Notes under the pieces: model-generated
What the model was told of the DNA's origin: nothing
The model's input: only the letters and a program-made list of their open reading frames with translations
Database searches by the model: none
Shown here: positions 1-6,618 of the stretch, piece by piece
How positions within the stretch are numbered: the stretch's first letter is position 1
Layout: each line of letters begins with the position of its first letter
Made by a program: the position numbers and the translations under genes
Assembly: GCA_003266065.1 (NCBI GenBank)
Contig: MUZY01000111.1
Span: forward strand, 7,870-22,277
DNA length: 14,408 nt
Origin: Methanosphaera sp. rholeuAM130
GTDB taxonomy: Archaea; Methanobacteriota; Methanobacteria; Methanobacteriales; Methanobacteriaceae
Reading direction: 5' to 3'

Positions 1-12
1 GAAAACATACAA

Positions 13-441
13 TTAAGATGTTATATTACTGTATGTTTCCTGAACAAATTTCAAATCCTCATTCGCTGAGTTTATCTTTGATTTTATTACATCTTCGGAC
101 TTACCATTATTTATATCATTTTCAATGGAAGTTATGGTCGTATTCGCCTCGGATAACTTTAACTTACCATTGTTATAAGTTGTTTTTAAGTTTTTATCCT
201 TACTTTGAGTAACTTGATCACTTATAGACATGTAATTTTGGGAGATATTATTATACTGATTTTTTAATTGGTTCAACTGGTCATATTCTGCTCCACTTGA
301 TACTGATGTAGAAACAGTGTTTGTTAAACCAGAAACTGCTATGTAAGCCACTACACCAATGGTTATCAATATCAATATCACGCCAATTAATGATATGGTT
401 AATGAAGTCGTCTTGAATAATTTTAATCTTGATCGTTTCAT
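13..441 (-). CDS. Small single-TM protein with extracytoplasmic coiled-coil-like tail
   Basis: A complete 142-residue protein of unknown function. The N-terminus is basic (KRSRLKLFK), followed by one hydrophobic segment at about residues 13-36, which could be a membrane anchor or an uncleaved signal. The rest (about 50-142) is polar, rich in N, S, Q and K, and has heptad-like spacing of hydrophobics suggesting a helical coiled coil. There are no cysteines and no catalytic motif. By the positive-inside rule the tail should lie outside the cytoplasm. The start is supported by an AGGGG Shine-Dalgarno about 6 bases before the ATG. It is transcribed divergently from mcm. Composition is AT-rich like neighbouring spacers. 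I do not recognise the family; it could equally be a pseudomurein-associated or surface protein. Confidence 0.75.
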   Translation of the reverse strand: MKRSRLKLFKTTSLTISLIGVILILITIGVVAYIAVSGLTNTVSTSVSSGAEYDQLNQLKNQYNNISQNYMSISDQVTQSKDKNLKTTYNNGKLKLSEANTTITSIENDINNGKSEDVIKSKINSANEDLKFVQETYSNITS

Positions 442-674
442 TGTATACCCCTAAAATATACTCTATTCTATTAGATAAATTTTTTTGATAAAAATTACAT
501 AAACTTAATAATTTAATTTTATATAATATAATTAGTTATATTTTTGTATTTTACATTATATTAAAATATTGATATTAAAAAATTATAATGTAAGAATAGT
601 CCCGACTGAGTTATTTTTTTAATTTTGCTAATGGGACAATTATTAAATATAGAATAAAGTTTTAAAATGATAAT
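442..674. promoter_or_regulatory. Divergent promoter region between the small membrane protein and mcm
   Basis: This AT-rich spacer of 233 bases has no supported ORF. A symmetrical TATA-like box, TTATATAA, lies at about 519-526; read on the minus strand it would start transcription near 496 and give the 13-441 gene a leader of about 55 bases. For mcm a second TATA-like box, TTAAATAT (643-650), sits about 27 bases before the ATG at 675. No SD precedes that ATG, so mcm may be transcribed leaderless. A GTCCC/GGGAC pair (599-603 and 633-637) flanks a T-rich stretch just upstream of the mcm box. The TATA assignments are by eye. Confidence 0.5.
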
Positions 675-2678
675 ATGGAAAGTATAGTGGAATCTAAAAG
701 TAAAAGTTCTGTTTTAAAATTAGAAGAATTCTTCAGTAGTCGCTTAAAGGATGAAGTATTCGCCGTTCTAGATAAGTATCCGGAAGAAAAATCTGTTATA
801 GTTGACTATAACGATTTGGAAATATTTGACCCCGATTCTGCTGACTTATTAATTGAAAAGCCTGAAGAAACCTTGGAAGCTGCAAGCAAATCCATTGTCA
901 ACATTGACCCGCAGAGAAAAAATGCACAGCTGAACGTCCGTTTTAAGAATGTGCGTAACAACGTACCTCTCAGATACCTCCGCAGCGAGTTTATCGGCAA
1001 GTTTATTGCAGTTGATGGAATTGTACGTAAGACTGATGAGATTCATCCACGTATTATGACTGCGGTATTTGAATGCAGAGGTTGTATGAGACTTCATGAG
1101 GTAGCTCAAAAATCAAACATCATTCATGAACCGGCCGTATGCACAGAATGTGGTGGAAGATCATTCAAATTACTTCAAGAGGAATCCAAATACATGGATA
1201 CGCAGACAGTTAAACTTCAAGAACCATTGGAAAACTTATCCGGTGGTGATCAGCCAAGACAAATCAACATAGTCCTGGAGGATGATCTTGTCGATACATT
1301 AACTCCCGGAGACAAAATCAGAATAACCGGAATTCTAAAGACAGTACGAGACGATAAAACAAAACGATTCAATAACTACATCTACGGCAATTACTTTGAA
1401 GCATTGGAACAGGAATTTGAAGAGCTGGAAATTAGTGAAGAAGACGAAGAGGAAATTAGGCAACTGGCCAGCAGCCCCGATATCTATGAAAAGATTATCA
1501 ACTCCACAGCACCGTCCATCCAAGGTTACTATGAAGTAAAGGAAGCAATTGCATTCCAACTATTCGGTGGAAGTGCTAAAATCCTGGAGGACAAAACCCA
1601 TATGAGAGGGGATATGCACATATTGATAGTTGGAGATCCGGGTATCGGTAAATCCCAAATACTCAAATATGTATCGAAGCTTGCTCCCCGCGGTATCTAT
1701 ACCAGCGGTAAAGGTACAAGTGGTGTAGGACTTACTGCCGCCGCCGTACGTGACGACCTTGGTGGCTGGAGCCTTGAAGCCGGAGCACTGGTACTGGGAG
1801 ATAAAGGTAACGTATGTGTGGACGAATTGGATAAGATGCGTGAAGAAGATCGTTCAGCGATACACGAGGCATTAGAACAGCAAACAATATCCATTGCAAA
1901 AGCCGGAATTATGGCTACGTTAAACAGTAGATGCAGTGTACTTGCCGCTGCAAACCCAAAATTCGGTAGATTTGACAGGTACAAATCCATAGCAGAACAG
2001 ATTGACTTGCCTTCACCTATATTATCCCGTTTCGATTTGATATTCATAATTGAAGATAAACCTAATGCCGAAAGGGATCATAGCTTGGCAGGTCATATCC
2101 TGAAGATACATCAGGATAGAAATATTAACTATGAGATTGAACCTGAATTTATGCGTAAATACATAGCATATGCACGTAGAAGTGTCAATCCCACATTAAG
2201 CGATCAGGCCGCCAAGACATTGCAGGAATTCTATGTTACCATGCGTAGTGGTGCTATAGATGAAGAATCACCAGTACCGATTACTGCCCGTCAATTAGAG
2301 GCATTGGTTCGTATTGCAGAAGCCAGTGCACGTATCAGATTAAGTGATGAGGTAACTAAAGAAGATGCCGAGAGGGCTATCCAACTGCAGGAAAACTGTA
2401 TGAAACAAGTAGGATACGATCCGGATACCGGTAAAGTGGATATCGATAAGGTCGAAGGAAGAACATCAAAATCCGAAAGGGATAAAATAAACATCATTAC
2501 CGACGTTATCAAAGAGTTATGTGTTGACTATGAAGGCAGTGCTCCTAAAACGGTTGTTTATGCAGAATTAGCCGATAAGTACAACATTGGAGAAAGCAAG
2601 GTAGATGAAATTATCAATATGCTTAAAAGTAAAGGTGTTATTTACGAACCTACCAGTGACCATTACAATATAGCATAG
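675..2678 (+). CDS. mcm: Replicative DNA helicase MCM
   Basis: This is the minichromosome maintenance helicase, the ATP-driven hexamer that unwinds DNA at the archaeal replication fork. The 667-residue length is normal for archaeal MCM. The N-terminal DNA-binding and hexamerisation part (about 1-250) contains a four-cysteine zinc site (C134, C137, C156, C159). The AAA+ core shows Walker A GDPGIGKS (320-327), Walker B with D383-E384, sensor-1 Asn 427 in AANPKFGR and the arginine finger SRFD (R452). The C-terminal 75 or so residues look like the usual winged-helix domain. ATG 675 has no SD, but a TATA-like box lies about 27 bases upstream, which suits a leaderless mRNA. It is followed by aIF2-beta, an adjacency seen in other euryarchaea. 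All key residues are present, so it should be active. Confidence 0.98.
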   Translation: MESIVESKSKSSVLKLEEFFSSRLKDEVFAVLDKYPEEKSVIVDYNDLEIFDPDSADLLIEKPEETLEAASKSIVNIDPQRKNAQLNVRFKNVRNNVPLRYLRSEFIGKFIAVDGIVRKTDEIHPRIMTAVFECRGCMRLHEVAQKSNIIHEPAVCTECGGRSFKLLQEESKYMDTQTVKLQEPLENLSGGDQPRQINIVLEDDLVDTLTPGDKIRITGILKTVRDDKTKRFNNYIYGNYFEALEQEFEELEISEEDEEEIRQLASSPDIYEKIINSTAPSIQGYYEVKEAIAFQLFGGSAKILEDKTHMRGDMHILIVGDPGIGKSQILKYVSKLAPRGIYTSGKGTSGVGLTAAAVRDDLGGWSLEAGALVLGDKGNVCVDELDKMREEDRSAIHEALEQQTISIAKAGIMATLNSRCSVLAAANPKFGRFDRYKSIAEQIDLPSPILSRFDLIFIIEDKPNAERDHSLAGHILKIHQDRNINYEIEPEFMRKYIAYARRSVNPTLSDQAAKTLQEFYVTMRSGAIDEESPVPITARQLEALVRIAEASARIRLSDEVTKEDAERAIQLQENCMKQVGYDPDTGKVDIDKVEGRTSKSERDKINIITDVIKELCVDYEGSAPKTVVYAELADKYNIGESKVDEIINMLKSKGVIYEPTSDHYNIA

Positions 2679-2793
2679 AGAAATATACAAAAGTTAATAA
2701 TAAGCTTGAGACATATATTATATTATTATAGATTAATTAGGACAATTAAGATTATATCAATATAATTTTTTTTAATCAAAAAGGAAAAAATAA

Positions 2794-2811
2794 ATGGAGG
2801 TATTTGACTAA
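2794..2811 (+). promoter_or_regulatory. SD of aIF2-beta embedded in a five-codon mini-ORF
   Basis: A strong SD, GGAGGT (2796-2801), lies 9 bases before the aIF2-beta ATG and fixes that start. The SD also forms the second and third codons of a tiny reading frame, ATG GAG GTA TTT GAC TAA, whose stop overlaps the aIF2-beta start as TAATG. The SD is real; the mini-ORF is probably fortuitous. Upstream candidate TATA boxes are ACATATATTA (about 2711-2720) and ATTATATC (about 2750-2757). A run of eight T at 2766-2773 could terminate some mcm transcripts. Confidence 0.55.
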
Positions 2812-3245
2812 TGCCAAGAAAGAGTGGAAAATCTGAATTTGAAGAATATGAAGAACTATTAGATAAAGCGTATGAACAATTACCAGATACGATATTTGAA
2901 GCAAAAAGATTTAAGATACCTAAAGGATACTCCGTCATCCAAGGTAATCGTACAATTATTAAAAACCATGGAGATGTATCCAGTACATTAAACAGAGACC
3001 CTCAACACGTATTGAAATACTTATTAAGAGAGTTGGGTACTAGCGGAAATGTAGAAGGAAATCGTGCAATACTTCAAGGTAAGTTCACACATTACGTGAT
3101 AAATGATCGGATTAAGGATTATGTTGACAACTTTGTCATGTGTCATGAATGCAACAGACCGGATACAGTAATCATACGTGAAGATCGTATTGACATGTTG
3201 AAATGTAGTGCCTGTGGAGCAAGAGCACCATTAAAATCATTATAA
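2811..3245 (+). CDS. eif2b: Translation initiation factor aIF2, beta subunit
   Basis: This is the beta subunit of archaeal initiation factor 2, the heterotrimer that brings Met-tRNAi to the small ribosomal subunit in a GTP-dependent way. The 144-residue length fits the family. A charged N-terminal helix (about 8-24) corresponds to the part that contacts the gamma subunit. The central alpha-beta domain includes the family-typical stretch RDPQHVLKYLLRELGT (62-77). The C-terminus carries a zinc ribbon with C111, C114, C132 and C135. The start is set by GGAGGT 9 bases upstream. It lies 132 bases after mcm and probably has its own promoter. A run of seven T about 30 bases after the stop suggests termination before nmd3. 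Confidence 0.97.
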   Translation: MPRKSGKSEFEEYEELLDKAYEQLPDTIFEAKRFKIPKGYSVIQGNRTIIKNHGDVSSTLNRDPQHVLKYLLRELGTSGNVEGNRAILQGKFTHYVINDRIKDYVDNFVMCHECNRPDTVIIREDRIDMLKCSACGARAPLKSL

Positions 3246-3276
3246 CGATAGATAAATTAATCTTCCCCTTTAAACC

Positions 3277-3283
3277 TTTTTTT
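3277..3283 (+). terminator. T-run terminator after aIF2-beta
   Basis: Seven consecutive T follow a pyrimidine-rich stretch 32 bases beyond the aIF2-beta stop and precede the nmd3 promoter. Archaeal RNA polymerase terminates at such T-runs without needing a hairpin. Confidence 0.5.
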
Positions 3284-3305
3284 AAATCTTAAAAAAGAAA
3301 TTCGC

Positions 3306-3315
3306 TTGATATATC
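3306..3315 (+). promoter_or_regulatory. TATA box of nmd3
   Basis: TTGATATATC has the form of an archaeal TATA box. A start site about 26 bases downstream (near 3337) would give a leader of roughly 25 bases before ATG 3363. It also argues against starting the protein at the in-frame TTG at 3306, which would lie inside the promoter. Confidence 0.45.
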
Positions 3316-3362
3316 CTCTAATTAATACATTGAAAAAAAATAATGCTCGAGTGATAATGATT

Positions 3363-4412
3363 ATGTTTTGCTTATTATGTGATAGTCAGGAAAAGTTATA
3401 TGATGGTCTTTGCAAGAAATGCTACTTGAATGAGTTTGAAGCCATTAAATTACCCGAATATACGACGTTTACTGTATGTTCCCATTGTGGTGCAACATTA
3501 AAGAAAAATAAATGGCAGCAAGTAGGTTATTATGATGACGAGATTATCAATGACGCCATTCAAAAAAACATCGAAGTGAATCCCAAACTTGAAGATGTGG
3601 ACATTTATACCCAAATAATAAATAACAGGGGTACGGTATATGAATGCATCATTCATGTAAGCGGTAATGTGATTGGTACTGCCATAAATAGGGAGTATCC
3701 CATTGAAGTTAAGGTGGAAAAGGGAGTTTGTCCAGATTGCAGCAAATATTATTCCGGTTACTATGAGGCAGTAATCCAATTAAGGGCTGATGATAGAAAA
3801 CTTCTTGATGAAGAAATCAGAAAAGCCGACGAATTCATATCCAATGAAATTCAAAGATTGTGCAAAACAAATAAACTGGCATATGTAACCGAACGTATTG
3901 TACTTAAAGAAGGTATTGACTATCAGGTAGGCAGCCACAATGCGGCCCATAAGATTGTAGTGAACCTTCAAAAACAGTTCGGCGGAACAATAACACAGTC
4001 ACGTAAAATCGTCGGTCATGACAAGTCACGCAGCAAAGACCTTTATCGCTCTTGGATTTTACTTAGACTTCCATCATTTAATAAGAATGACTTTATAAGC
4101 TATGAAGATAAGATTATCAGAATTGAAAAGATAGGAAGCCATAAGTTCTCGGGAATTAACCTAAACGATTATTCTACAGAGTCAATCAGTTGGAAGGAAT
4201 ATGACAACATTAAGAAGATAGCGGATATAAACGACATAAAAACAACCACCGTAACCAACATGACCCCTAACGAAATTCAAATACTTGATCCGGACAACTA
4301 CGATACCGTAGATTTGAAGAGGTTAGACGTTATGAATAATCTGAATATTGGAGAACAAATCAATGTAATCAAGATTCAGGATAGAATTTATGTAATATTA
4401 GACGATAATTAA
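3363..4412 (+). CDS. nmd3: Nmd3-family ribosome biogenesis protein
   Basis: This is the archaeal homologue of Nmd3, which in eukaryotes is the adaptor for export and late maturation of the 60S subunit; in archaea a role in 50S maturation is inferred. Starting at 3363 gives 349 residues. The N-terminus carries the family's cysteine pairs: C3/C6, C17/C20, C39/C42 and C123/C126, consistent with zinc binding. The stretch GSHNAAHKIV (190-199) is typical of the family core, and the C-terminal part looks beta-rich. The frame stays open back to a TTG at 3306. I prefer ATG 3363 (or ATG 3357) because the protein then begins MFC as relatives do, and GTGAT at 3351-3355 can serve as a weak SD. tyrS follows after 74 bases, probably in the same transcript. 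Confidence 0.92.
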   Translation: MFCLLCDSQEKLYDGLCKKCYLNEFEAIKLPEYTTFTVCSHCGATLKKNKWQQVGYYDDEIINDAIQKNIEVNPKLEDVDIYTQIINNRGTVYECIIHVSGNVIGTAINREYPIEVKVEKGVCPDCSKYYSGYYEAVIQLRADDRKLLDEEIRKADEFISNEIQRLCKTNKLAYVTERIVLKEGIDYQVGSHNAAHKIVVNLQKQFGGTITQSRKIVGHDKSRSKDLYRSWILLRLPSFNKNDFISYEDKIIRIEKIGSHKFSGINLNDYSTESISWKEYDNIKKIADINDIKTTTVTNMTPNEIQILDPDNYDTVDLKRLDVMNNLNIGEQINVIKIQDRIYVILDDN

Positions 4413-4486
4413 GTAATGAGAATTAATGAGGAGATTATTAATCAAACAAGCATTGAAATATAAATAATTAATGGAGAAAAGATAAT

Positions 4487-5443
4487 ATGGATATTGAAGA
4501 AGCTATAGCAAATATCAGTAAGGATACAGCAGAAATTATTGAAGTTGATGAATTAAGACAGATACTAAAAAAAGATGAAAAGACCGCATACGTGGGTTTT
4601 GAACCATCGGGTAAAATACACCTGGGACATGCTTTAACGATTAAACGTATGAAAGCACTGCAGGATGCAGGTTTTAAAATAAAAATATTCATCGCGGATT
4701 TGCATGCATATTTAAACGGTAAAGGAACTCTGGAGGATATACGGGAAACTGCAAAATACAATACGGAATGTTTCAAGGCTTTGGGTTTAAGCGAAGACAC
4801 GGAATTCATACTCGGTTCCGACAGGATGAGTCCGCAATATATGTTTAAGGTATTTAAGGTAGCGCAATCCGTTACAATTCAAAGAGCCCAGCGCAGTATG
4901 GCACAGATTTCAAGGGATGAAACCCATAACGTTGCAGAGGCCATGTATCCAATCATGCAAGCATTGGACATTGAGGACTTGGGAATAGATGTTGCGGTAG
5001 GTGGTATGGAACAACGTAAGATACACATGCTTGCAAGAGAAGTACTTCCGAAAATTGGATATCCTTCACCGGTGTGCATACACATACCTCTTATCCACGG
5101 AACTGACGGATCTGCAAAGATGTCCAGCAGCAAGGGCAATTTCATAGCGATTGACGACGACCCAAAAGAAATCAAAAACAAGATCAATAAAAGTTTCTGC
5201 CCGACGGGAGTAGTTGAAGACAACCCTGTTATGGAATTGGCACATTACTACATATTTGACGAAAACGACAAGATCTTAATCGAAAGACCTGAAAAATTCG
5301 GTGGAAACCTTGAATTGACCGAAGAAGAATTGATAGACATCTATCAGAAAGGCGAACTTCATCCGATGGATTTGAAAAATACAGTCAGCAAGTATCTGAC
5401 TGACAAATTGGAACCGGCAAGAGAATACATGGCAAACAGGTGA
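4487..5443 (+). CDS. tyrS: Tyrosyl-tRNA synthetase, archaeal type
   Basis: This class I aminoacyl-tRNA synthetase charges tRNA-Tyr. The 318-residue length matches the compact archaeal/eukaryotic-type enzyme without the bacterial S4 domain. The HIGH-type signature reads HLGH (45-48) within GKIHLGHAL, and the KMSKS-type loop is KMSSS (211-215). YVGFEPSG (35-42) and the QALDIEDLGIDVAVGGMEQRKIH region (from about 158) form the tyrosine pocket typical of this enzyme. The start is ATG 4487 with GGAG 10 bases upstream. A TATA-like AAATATAAAT around 4456-4465 could add a second promoter, but the 74-base gap to nmd3 also allows cotranscription. The stop codon overlaps the SD of the next gene. Confidence 0.97.
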   Translation: MDIEEAIANISKDTAEIIEVDELRQILKKDEKTAYVGFEPSGKIHLGHALTIKRMKALQDAGFKIKIFIADLHAYLNGKGTLEDIRETAKYNTECFKALGLSEDTEFILGSDRMSPQYMFKVFKVAQSVTIQRAQRSMAQISRDETHNVAEAMYPIMQALDIEDLGIDVAVGGMEQRKIHMLAREVLPKIGYPSPVCIHIPLIHGTDGSAKMSSSKGNFIAIDDDPKEIKNKINKSFCPTGVVEDNPVMELAHYYIFDENDKILIERPEKFGGNLELTEEELIDIYQKGELHPMDLKNTVSKYLTDKLEPAREYMANR

Positions 5444-5444
5444 T
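5438..5444 (+). promoter_or_regulatory. SD overlapping the tyrS stop codon
   Basis: AGGTGAT is a seven-base match to the archaeal SD AGGAGGTGAT. It contains the tyrS TGA stop and lies 4 bases before ATG 5449. This sets the start of the next gene at 5449 rather than at the in-frame GTG at 5440, which is part of the SD itself, and suggests translational coupling to tyrS. Confidence 0.75.
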
Positions 5445-5448
5445 TATA

Positions 5449-5781
5449 ATGGTTAAACATACAATGAGAGTATTGTCTGGAATGAATCCCAGACAAGTAG
5501 ATGAAATGATCAGTGAATATCATTTGAACATGCTTCAAACAGATAAGGGGATATTATTGTTTGAAGGGGAACTGGAGGATTTGAGAAGAGCATCAAAACA
5601 CGTGGTTGACGTAGTACTGCCACCGGGCCCAACAGTTACTGAAATACAGGAAGCCGTCGAAAAATATGACGTCAAGCTCAAGCAATCCGATGACGGTCCA
5701 ATGTTACATGGCAGATTAATTGACATCAACGATGCCATCAATTATATTGTGGATACCATGAGCGAAAGGCTTAACATTTAA
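5449..5781 (+). CDS. Small protein of two tandem copies of one motif, tyrS-coupled
   Basis: A complete 110-residue soluble, acidic protein whose family I do not recognise. It consists of two similar halves. Residues 17-56 and 66-104 align with one single-residue gap, keeping E19/E68, Y24/Y73, Q30/Q79, D32/D81, G34/G83, G40/G88, L42/L90, D44/D92, A48/A96, V53/V101 and D54/D102. Each half predicts as helix, strand, strand, helix, and the linker is LPPGPTV (57-63). There are no cysteines, no TM segments and no obvious catalytic set. The start at ATG 5449 follows from the AGGTGAT SD overlapping the tyrS stop, so expression is tied to TyrRS. Context suggests a role near translation, but that is inference only. 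Confidence 0.85.
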   Translation: MVKHTMRVLSGMNPRQVDEMISEYHLNMLQTDKGILLFEGELEDLRRASKHVVDVVLPPGPTVTEIQEAVEKYDVKLKQSDDGPMLHGRLIDINDAINYIVDTMSERLNI

Positions 5782-5945
5782 GTCATCTCGGATTAAATAT
5801 TCCCACACAATCCGGAATCGGTTGAAAAACAGTAATGATAAAGTTGAACCGGTTTGTTGAAGGCCATATGGAAAAGATTATTCCATTTCCTTTCAGCCTT
5901 TTTTTATTAAAAATAGCGATGCAGTAGATTGGATTATGAAGGCAC
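5782..5945. terminator. Convergent spacer with stacked inverted repeats and T-run
   Basis: This spacer of 164 bases lies between the 3' ends of the small duplicated protein and tmk. It holds CGGATT/AATCCG (5789-5794 with 5809-5814), an imperfect pair around CGGTT/AACCG (about 5816-5826 with 5844-5854), and a compound hairpin AAGGC...ATGGAA...TTCCAT...GCCTT (5860-5900) leading into seven T (5899-5905). The last looks like a terminator for the plus-strand transcript. The minus-strand reading has a shorter T-run near 5910-5914 for tmk. Confidence 0.6.
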
Positions 5946-6533
5946 TTATCCTTTGAATAGCCGATTATCCATCACTTTGCGAATCTCTTTTTGTACTTGA
6001 TTAACGTTACCGTAAGCAGATACCTTAACAGCATTATTATACCTTAAGAGTTTAAGGTAGTTTTGTCTTGTTCTTCGAAGAAACTGCAGATTTTCAAAGA
6101 CTTCATCGCCCTGACATCTTTCCATTGCCACCTTCTCGTTCAAGTCAAGTATTATCAATAAGTCCGGGCGTGGTATCTGCTGATTTATTTGATAAATCCA
6201 CTTCGGTGTAATAGAATAGGAATTCTGATAGCAGATGCTTGAATAGAATGATCTGTCACTCAACAAGAGATTATCGGGGTTATGCTTATACTTCAATATC
6301 TCATCTTTCTGCGTTAATCTATCTGCGGCAAAGAGTAACGCCAGCATCTGCTGATTGGTTTCATTTACCGAATTTTCATTTTTCAATTCCTGTCTTATTA
6401 ATTGTCCTACTGGAGAATCCGTTGGTTCGGCCATTCTTTTCGTTTTGATGCCCTTGGAGTCGTAAAACTTTTCCAACAGATTAATGTGTGTGGATTTTCC
6501 CACGCCGTCGATTCCTTCCAATACTACATACAT
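5946..6533 (-). CDS. tmk: Thymidylate kinase (dTMP kinase)
   Basis: It phosphorylates dTMP to dTDP with ATP, the step before dTTP, in the cytoplasm. The 195-residue length is normal. The P-loop is GIDGVGKS (7-14). The EPT stretch (36-38) is the usual thymidylate-kinase motif after strand 2, and AADR (69-72) and the DRS motif (93-95, followed by FYSSICYQ) are family signatures for nucleotide and dTMP binding. The lid region is about 139-160, with several Arg. The ATG has AGGGT a few bases upstream. It is transcribed against the mcm-tyrS block and divergently from the U32 gene, sharing a short promoter region. Nothing is truncated. Confidence 0.95.
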   Translation of the reverse strand: MYVVLEGIDGVGKSTHINLLEKFYDSKGIKTKRMAEPTDSPVGQLIRQELKNENSVNETNQQMLALLFAADRLTQKDEILKYKHNPDNLLLSDRSFYSSICYQNSYSITPKWIYQINQQIPRPDLLIILDLNEKVAMERCQGDEVFENLQFLRRTRQNYLKLLRYNNAVKVSAYGNVNQVQKEIRKVMDNRLFKG

Positions 6534-6618
6534 TTTTTATACCCTGTTAAAGTGTTAATTAGATATATCTTAAAATTAATATAAAAGTATATGCTTTAAT
6601 TTGTGGGAGGAATTTTTC
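6534..6618. promoter_or_regulatory. Divergent tmk / U32 promoter, with the U32 SD
   Basis: This short AT-rich spacer serves both directions. AGATATATCT (about 6562-6571) is itself a palindrome and could act as a TATA box for tmk. TATAAAAGTATATGC (about 6580-6594) offers TATA-like sequence for the U32 gene. GGGAGG at 6605-6610 is a strong SD 8 bases before TTG 6619 and fixes that unusual start. The upstream in-frame TTG at 6601 lies before the SD, so it cannot use it. Confidence 0.5.

Noticed and set aside
18..212. Plus-strand open frame opposite the small membrane protein
   Set aside because: No SD, shadow of the better supported minus-strand gene with TM segment and AGGGG SD.
599..637. Replication-origin element (ORB-like) next to mcm
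   Set aside because: No repeated origin-recognition boxes, no AT-rich unwinding element flanked by such boxes and no cdc6/orc1 gene in view; only one short GTCCC/GGGAC pair.
1697..2047. Minus-strand open frame of 116 residues inside mcm
   Set aside because: It lies wholly opposite the AAA+ core of a certain gene, has low-complexity Ser/Ala/Pro composition and no supporting SD; it is a shadow frame.
2794..2811. Mini-ORF ATG GAG GTA TTT GAC TAA overlapping the aIF2-beta start
   Set aside because: Its body is the SD itself and it has no SD of its own, so the overlap is most simply a by-product of the SD sequence.
3306..3362. N-terminal extension of Nmd3 from TTG 3306
   Set aside because: The extension covers the probable TATA box, has no SD, and relatives begin at the MFC motif encoded from 3363.
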